Shown here: positions 58,203 through 64,000 of the stretch, in pieces | Layout: each line of letters starts with the position of its first letter | How positions within the stretch are numbered: position 1 is the stretch's first letter | Source: Talinum fruticosum | Taxonomy: Eukaryota; Streptophyta; Magnoliopsida; Caryophyllales; Talinaceae | Direction of reading: 5' to 3' | Length of the DNA stretch: 64,000 nucleotides | NCBI GenBank assembly: GCA_021018815.1 | Contig: JAITYX010000053.1 | Span: 1,674,001 to 1,738,000, forward strand | The notes under the pieces: model-generated | Told to the model about the DNA's origin: nothing | What the model saw: the letters and a program-made list of their open reading frames with translations, nothing else | Databases searched by the model: none | Program-made: the position numbers and the translations under genes

Positions 58203-58214
58203 CCTATTTATAGG
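58203..58214 (-). promoter_or_regulatory. Candidate TATA box of antisense gene 2
   Basis: CCTATAAATAGG on the minus strand, 84-95 bases upstream of the ATG at 58119 and about 80 bases beyond the stop of antisense gene 1. The other copy has CTATAAAAGG at 15058. Confidence 0.6.
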
Positions 58215-58296
58215 TGTTTTCCTGGAGTTCTTCGAGTCCCACTGCGCGTTTATAATACATTAATAAACAAACACCCTACAAGGGACTCATTAATCA

Positions 58297-59954
58297 TCAA
58301 GCACACGAAGCAACAAGGAGTATTCTATGCATCATCATCGAGTCATTACCGAAGATGTAATTGCCAAAGTCATCCAAGACGGATATCAAGAATCGGCTAC
58401 CTTCATTACCTTGATACGAGCTACCTCCTTGGTCTCAAGATTGAGAAGCCTCATGGGATGGACCACTAAAAGAAGATCGAGGGAAGTAAAGAGGGTTCTC
58501 GTGATGATCAAAGGCCCACAAAGGAAGGATCTTTAAGCTCTCCTTGGAATAATTAGGCATCGCATAGGAAACGCTAGATCCGGAAGTGCTTGGTCCTGCT
58601 TCGGAAGTACTCCTATGGTGAGCAACAAGAAAAAGGATGACAAATAGTAAATATTCAGGGTTGGAGCCCACCACGGGCAGCCCCACAGGCAGTGGTACAG
58701 GCCGTGGGCATGGTCAGAAGGCTAAAAATGTGGCAAAAAGCTGTCTTCAGCATATTTTGGAGCAAGTTTTAAGAAGAAAAGAAGCATACCGAGTTTACAC
58801 AGTTAAGGGCTGACTTCAAGTGGTCTATATCATGAATCTTAGGGCGTTGAAGATGTACTTTAGCCCATGATGCAGACGCCGGGAATACGAGGCGATTCGT
58901 TGAACTGGCCGAGAGATGTGAAAAATATTCGTACAACCACAGCTACATTTCGACAAACCAAGTAAGGTGTTTTTATCCATACAAGATAAAAAGTACAAAT
59001 ATTGGAGAAAAGGAGAGCTTGAGCATACCTCGATAATCTTCCATAAGCCATTTAAAGAAAGATAGCTGGTGGAGTCCGGGTCCGATTGTGTGTGCCACAC
59101 ACCGACACGGAGGCCCCTAATGAGGCAGGTGTATGCGACAGCACCCCAATTGAGCTCCTTTATTTTATCAAGGTCCACTAGTTCCACCAAATAGTGAACA
59201 TGAACCTTGCCAGCCTGATCCAAAAAGAGGACCATACTTAAGAGAAGAGTAAGCACGATCCTAATTTATTGTTGAGGAGAATGTTGAGGCCAGAAAACAA
59301 CATCCTCAAAAGCCTCACAAAGAATGATATACTTAAAGTGATTATTATGTGGAAATCTATCGGCTACGGGGCCAAAGAGGTGATGGAGGTAGTCACGATT
59401 TTTTACAAGTTCCAGTCATAGGCTAAAGGTTCTCCCGAAAAGCCCAAATAAGATAAAACAGCAAAATCAAAAGGAGTTATGGTCATCTCACCAAACGAGA
59501 GGTGGAAGGTGTTGGTAGTATCCCAAAAGCACTCACTAATGGCTCTGATGGGACTCTCTCTCTCTCTCTCTCCTATTTATAAGGTGGTATAAAGCAATGT
59601 AAAGAGGTCCAAATCTTGCGTTATACATGATGTTCTCAAGAGGAAAGTTCATCCTCCCACATGTCTCCATAAATTTGGGAATGGCTCCACTTGCTTCTAA
59701 TCGAGCCTTTACGTGAGACAAAATCCAATAAGATTTTGGTTAGAGAGTTACTCTAAATGAGAAAATGAAGACGTTTAAGCCAATTAGCTTACCAAAGAAG
59801 AAATAGCCAACGAGGATACATGGTTTTCAACTTCAACTAGAAGGTCACTTGGATTCCATTCCCTTTGAGGAAACCATTCTCGTTCAAGGAAAGAGTCTTG
59901 AGTAAAACTCTCTGCTCTAGTCCTCCCAGCAGGATGAACTTTTCTTCCGGACAT
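58297..59954 (-). pseudogene. Antisense gene 1 of the Tat-like element (plant mobile domain protein), spliced, broken
   Basis: Minus-strand gene with ATG at 59954 (MSGRKVHPAGRTRAES). Exon 1 includes NPSDLLVEVENHVSSLAI and ends in phase 0 at donor GTAAG (59792). The 86-nt intron ends at AG 59707. Exon 2 begins ARLEASGAIPKFMETCGRMN and carries the PMD, with FGPLYIALYHLIN. A GA run (59554-59572) then replaces about eight residues and shifts the frame, after which AISECFWDTTNTFHLSFGEM continues. At 59256-59030 an open frame has VHVHYLVELVDLDKIKELNW and ending GLWKIIE, the PMD C-terminal half. The last part reads FSGPSHEASQS near 58460 and DDFGNYIFGND near 58350, with TGA at 58297-58299. PMD proteins act in the nucleus; what they do for retroelements is unknown. 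Confidence 0.75.
59554..59572. repeat. (CT)n microsatellite inside the PMD exon
   Basis: About nine CT units (GA in coding sense), giving RERERE. The other copy has DRMKWDIT at this position, so the repeat is a secondary expansion that breaks the frame. Confidence 0.9.
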
Positions 59955-60076
59955 CTTGAAGACAAGAAGTTTTTGAGAGCCAACTAGTTTTTAAGAAAGA
60001 GAAAAGCAAGAAAACACAAGAGAATAGCAAGAGTAAGAAAAAGAGTGGGTGTGCAAAATGAAACACACCATGCACT

Positions 60077-60089
60077 CCCTTTTATAGAC
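60077..60089 (-). promoter_or_regulatory. Candidate TATA box of antisense gene 1
   Basis: GTCTATAAAAGGG on the minus strand, 123-135 bases upstream of the ATG at 59954, with 'cattttgcacac' downstream as at 10375 in the other copy. Confidence 0.65.
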
Positions 60090-60710
60090 AAATTTGGTCG
60101 AGGCATCCAAGCACATAAGACAAGAGTCAAGCTAGTAGTGGGGAACCAAGGGAATTTGGTAGGACACACCGAGGAGCCATGCTCGCCAAAGGTTGGCCAG
60201 CGCCAGCCACGAGGTGCTGAGAGGTCCAATCGATGACAACCTTTAAAGCCTAGCCAACCTCCCTAGTCTATGCAACATTACCCAACCGAAGCATGTGATC
60301 TTTGTCCCTTGCGCATGCAAGTGGGAATTCCGAGCCCACTTATCAGATTTTCCGAAACAGTTTTATCGGTCCGTTTTCAACCGAATTACCGAGGTAAAAC
60401 ACTCGAACTTTTGTCAATTCAATTATACACTTACAAGTGTGCTAGCACAACAGATTATTTAGTCAAGCTTCAAATCAAAAGATGATCGAAGTTTTAAAAC
60501 CAAAATATGCCAAGCTTCGGGCTCTCATCAAGCCAAGCTTAGGATCCTTTTACCAAACTTCGGAACGCATACATGGCGAACAAGTTTATGTCCTACTTTA
60601 GAATTCAGGTTTGATTATAACTAATTCCAAGCCTCACACAATATCTCATAAACATCGAGGTAAGTACTCTTTAATTTCTACTTTGACCCTTCGTCTTTTT
60701 AGACTCGGTC
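60090..60710. other. Spacer between antisense gene 1 and polypurine tract
   Basis: Noncoding on both strands; corresponds to 9758-10374 in the other copy. Confidence 0.5.
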
Positions 60711-60725
60711 AAAGTGGGGGTAACT
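60711..60725 (+). promoter_or_regulatory. Tat-like polypurine tract
   Basis: AAAGTGGGGGTAACT directly before the 3' LTR. Confidence 0.85.
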
Positions 60726-62720
60726 TGTAGACACCTAAAAGTGTCGTCCCTTATCTCTTTATTTCTATGTTTTGTTTTGTTGGCCCGATGATGATAGTCC
60801 CGAGTCCTTTTTATTTGAGGATTTAGATCTCGGACTGTGATCGATTGGTGCAACATAATCCGAGTAAACCACAAAAAAACCTCAGCACCAAATAAATAAC
60901 ATTTTGCTTCGGGTTGGTCCACAAATCCTCTTTTCTTTCGGACGATCCAAGAGCCAGGCCAAGCCTTTAGAGATTATAGATTCCAATATTGTGTGCTAAG
61001 AAATTCTAAGTTCGAGTACTGCATTCTACTTTTGTTCAAATCATACAAGGAGCTGAAGACACTGAAGATGGCGTTAAAGCGTTGCATTTTATGATTAGAA
61101 GCATCAAAGTGCTTGTGTTTAAGCTCCACAAGACAGTCCACACAAGACTAGAAGCTTCCCCCTCAAAAGGACATCGTGGTTGGCGCTCGCTTTCTAGAAG
61201 CGTCAAGTGGAACAGCTGCGTTTTAGCTTGGAGAGTCCTTGGAGACACAAATAGGGCACAAAACCCTAGGGCGTCCGGTTGGCCGGCGCTGCCTCCCGGT
61301 TTTATTCGATTTTAGCTCTTTACGATCCGGTTCTATCTCTTAGGATTTGTCCCGGTTTATTTCCTGCTACTTGGACATCCGGATAGAGGCAAACCCTAGG
61401 TCATTTGTGACCTAGGTGCTCTCCTATAAATAAAGAGTCTTGGCTCTAATTCCCAAACGGCTTCTAGCCTTAGCATCGCGACTGCAGAAAGCTAACCGAG
61501 AATCCTCTCATCTAAACGTTACTCTGCTAAATTTCTATAAGACATTCATCTTTTTACTTGCTACCGTTGAATCCGTGTAAAGACTTAGAGAATATTTAGT
61601 TATTCCGATCTCTGGGCACCCATTCAACTTATCATTAATATACCCTATACACAATTCACAAAACAAGCCCCTTTTCTTTTGATTGTTGCCGTCACATCGA
61701 GAGATCCCATGTGAAGATCCGGATCGGAAAGGTGGGACAACCTGAGGGTAATTATTCAACCTTTGAACCGTTTCATTTATTTTTGTTTTTATCACTTTCC
61801 GTATTGTGATTCAAGAAATGTAATCACTTTAAATTCCTCCCGACTGATGTAATTCTTTTATTTCCCTTTTTTTCTTTCCTTTATCGCTTTCTTGACCACT
61901 TTTCTTTATTGCTTTCTTTATTATGTTTGGTTGCTTTTATTTATTGTCGTAATATGTCGTTTGCTTGTTTGTTTTACATCGTTTTAATCTACTACTCAAA
62001 TTAGTAATGGTCATCTATGGACGAGGCGAAATGGAAAGGTTTTCCCTAAGTTTCGTACCTTCGCCTCCGAATCCGATTCTCGGTTTAAAGACCAATGGAG
62101 TCGTTTTAGCCATTTTCGGTCTTAGTTTTCCCATACTAAGATCGGAGGAGCAAATCTTTTATTTTTTTTTTTTAGTTTTTCTTCCCTAAAAAAAAACTTA
62201 TTGGCGACTCCTTTATTTTATGCTTTATTCTTATTGAATCGAATCCCGATTGTCTTCGATTTGCGGGATTAAAAAAATTAAGGTTCCGGATCCGCTAGCT
62301 GGGCGAGACGAGGCTGATTCCATTAGCCACGGCCTGCGGCGCGCCAGCCACCCTTATTTGTGGGCCACTACATGCATCGTGGGTTCAGCCGGAGAGGCTT
62401 CGGTCCAGGCTGGTGTTTTCACACTAATATGCCCCTAAAGCCTCACGGCATAACCAAAATCTTAACTTTATTTATCCTCTAATTATTAAAACAATATCTC
62501 GGGAATTCTGAAAATAATTTCTAAAATAAAACAATTAATAAAACCACCATTCAAACTTTGACTAATTAGATTTAATAAAACTCAAAAAATCTTAATAAAA
62601 GGTTTATCCCCAATTTCTAAAATGCATCTTCAAAAACCCTAACGCCAAAACGAATTAATGGGGAAGCTTGGCGCGGGGTGCCTCGGTGTAGAGAGGGGCC
62701 CCGAGGCCGTGGTTCCTACA
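60726..62720 (+). repeat. 3' LTR of the Tat-like element
   Basis: 1995 bp, TGTAGACACC to GTTCCTACA. TATA box CTATAAATAA at 61424-61433. The palindrome seen in the 5' LTR is degraded here (near 62330). Confidence 0.9.
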
Positions 62721-64000
62721 CATACATAATCACAAACAACCATAATTTAGCCCAAACTCTCATAACTCATCACAAACTACCATATTTGATTCGTACTCAC
62801 ATATTGTATCTTCCTAACCTTTCATTTCACTAATTTAGTTTACACGAGCCACAATAACCACAAATTGTTACAATTTTAACCCGATAAGTCCCAACTCATC
62901 ACAAATTGTTATATTTGCCTCAAATTCTCTTATTACGTCTCCGTAACTTGTCAATTCACTAATCTAGTTTCCAATAAGCCACAATAAACGCAAACGAGTT
63001 AATGTTCCCTATATTTGATTCAATTCCATAATTTCATTTCTCAATTCACGGTTAATCTACGGGTTAGGTCATCCCATAATTTCGCATAATCAACTATTCA
63101 ATATATACTATAAGCCGATATTCAATCACAAACATAACGAATTTTGGAACCCATAAAATTCAATTCTCATATCGAATTAAGTATTAATGGTAAATTCATT
63201 TGGCACTAAATTTCCATTAATTTAAGAGTTGAATGACCACCTCGGATTCTAAACTTTGGAATCGATTTGGGTTTCTTGCTTTCCTTCTCCTCCCGTTACA
63301 TACGTATCTCGCGGTTTTGCTCTGCCTTTTTCCTCTTCTCGCAATCCTCGTTCTCCATCTCGGTATCGGGCTCTCTCTCTCTCGGTTCTCTTTTTCTCTA
63401 CTCCTCTCGGTCTCCCTATCTCTCGACGTCTCGTCCTCTCGCTCTTATTCTCAGCCTTACACTCTTGCTCGCTTTCCTTCTTTCGCGCTATCTTCTTCTT
63501 CTTCTTCTTTTCACCACTCTCTTTTTCTTTCGTTCCCTCACTCTCAGTCTCTCGCTTCCCCTTTCTTTTCCCCATTACTGTTTACGCTTCTTTGCCTCTT
63601 CTTCTTTTCCCTCTCTCGCTCTTTGCATATCCCTCCTCTCTCTCTTTATCCATCGGTCCTCTCTCTTCCATCCTAATCTTTCTCTCTCTCGTGGCTTTAT
63701 CGAGAAGGCCAATAAAAAGGCCCCCTTTTGCTTTGCTAGTAATTGTACAACATACTTATACTTTTATTTTTTATTTTATTTAGGCATAGTATTAGGTTAA
63801 ATTAAGATAAGTAGTACAATTTAACCTCCTTCTCGCATCTTTTACTTATTGGGCCCGAGTGGAAAGTCAAGAGAGAAGAAGTAAATATATTTTGCTAATT
63901 AAGGTTAGGCAAACATACAATAATTTTCCAAAAATAAAATTACTAATACAATCTTACATATATTTTAATTAATGATCCTACTTTATTTAATTAACACTAG
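62721..64000 (+). repeat. LTR-type sequence, probable right part of the 34469 unit
   Basis: Follows the Tat 3' LTR, so it should continue the sequence cut at 36232. It is AT-rich with repeated 'tcacaaactaccatattt'-like phrases, then a strongly pyrimidine-rich block at 63280-63700 (tctctc, ttcttcttc). The three long overlapping + frames (147-177 codons) and the opposing minus frame there are low-complexity Ser/Leu/Phe or Arg/Glu artefacts. The window ends without an LTR terminus. Confidence 0.4.

Larger units (their letters stand above)
36233..62720 (+). mobile_element. Tat/Ogre-like Ty3/gypsy element with antisense gene pair and nested insertions
   Basis: 5' LTR 36233-38223, primer-binding site, leader with a 43-bp tandem repeat, gag, protease, RNase H, integrase (+), then two minus-strand genes, polypurine tract and 3' LTR 60726-62720. 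The two LTRs are clearly closer to each other than to the other copies. Flanks are CATAT (36228-36232) and CATAC (62721-62725), a one-mismatch target duplication. Removing the nested copia solo LTRs and the Athila element leaves about 14 kb, in the size range of Tat/Ogre elements. Lineage call rests on the primer site TGGCGACTC, the integrase N-terminus with CGPHMNGRML, the long internal spacer and the antisense ORFs. No reverse transcriptase catalytic block was found. Confidence 0.85.

Noticed and set aside
36233..62720. Two unrelated Tat solo LTRs instead of one element
   Set aside because: The two LTRs resemble each other most, primer site and polypurine tract lie on the inner sides, and the outer flanks match at 4 of 5 bases.
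63233..63800. Three overlapping + frames of 147-177 codons and an opposing 108-codon frame
   Set aside because: The block is nearly pure pyrimidine (tctctc/ttcttc), so all frames stay open by composition. Products are Ser/Leu/Phe or Arg/Glu low complexity with no domain.

Overview
This is nuclear DNA from a flowering plant, most likely a dicot, taken from repeat-rich heterochromatin. The evidence is the set of element families (Tat/Ogre-like, Athila-like and chromovirus-like Ty3/gypsy; SIRE/Maximus-like Ty1/copia; plant L1-type LINE; Harbinger- and hAT-type DNA elements), long AT microsatellites, and the absence of any intact host gene. I recognise no rRNA, tRNA, CRISPR array or bacterial-style operon. 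Every coding region seen belongs to a transposable element and is broken by stops or frameshifts.

Layout. 1-770: AT-rich sequence with a (TA)n run. 770-5453: a full-length but dead LINE (+) ending in poly(A). 5.5-7.7 kb: a second LINE ORF1 relic, a 506-bp Tourist-like MITE with TAA duplications, a degenerate repeat, and a Harbinger transposase/Myb relic (-). 7777-16235: the 3' part of a Tat-like element on the minus strand. It keeps its 3' LTR, polypurine tract and two antisense genes, the first of which is split by a ~2.7-kb foreign insert. 16.2-18.5 kb and 32.5-34.3 kb: an Athila-like element (-), with a hAT MITE in its LTR and a Tat solo LTR (target duplication CATAT) inserted inside it. 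That solo LTR spans 18511-32475 because it was itself hit twice: by a 2.73-kb chromovirus-like solo LTR (AAACA) and by a 9.24-kb copia element (CAACC). 34.5-36.2 kb and 62.7-64 kb: probably another LTR-type sequence, split by a 26.5-kb Tat-like element (+) at 36233-62720. This element has both LTRs, primer-binding site, a leader tandem repeat, gag, protease, RNase H, integrase and two antisense genes. It carries a copia solo LTR nested in another copia solo LTR of the same family (AAGGT), an Athila element with only gag-protease (44241-52167), and another copia solo LTR (CGGTA).

The most interesting content is the antisense cassette between pol and the 3' LTR of the two Tat-like elements. In two diverged copies the same arrangement is legible: a TATA box, a plant-mobile-domain (PMD) gene with a phase-0 intron of 86 or 88 nt at the homologous position, then a second TATA box and a second gene with a conserved start and Lys-rich C-terminus. 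Antisense ORFs are known in Tat-lineage elements. What the window adds is a two-gene, separately promoted, spliced organisation shared by both copies. All alignments were done by eye, so percent identities are not given and boundaries marked 'about' are approximate.
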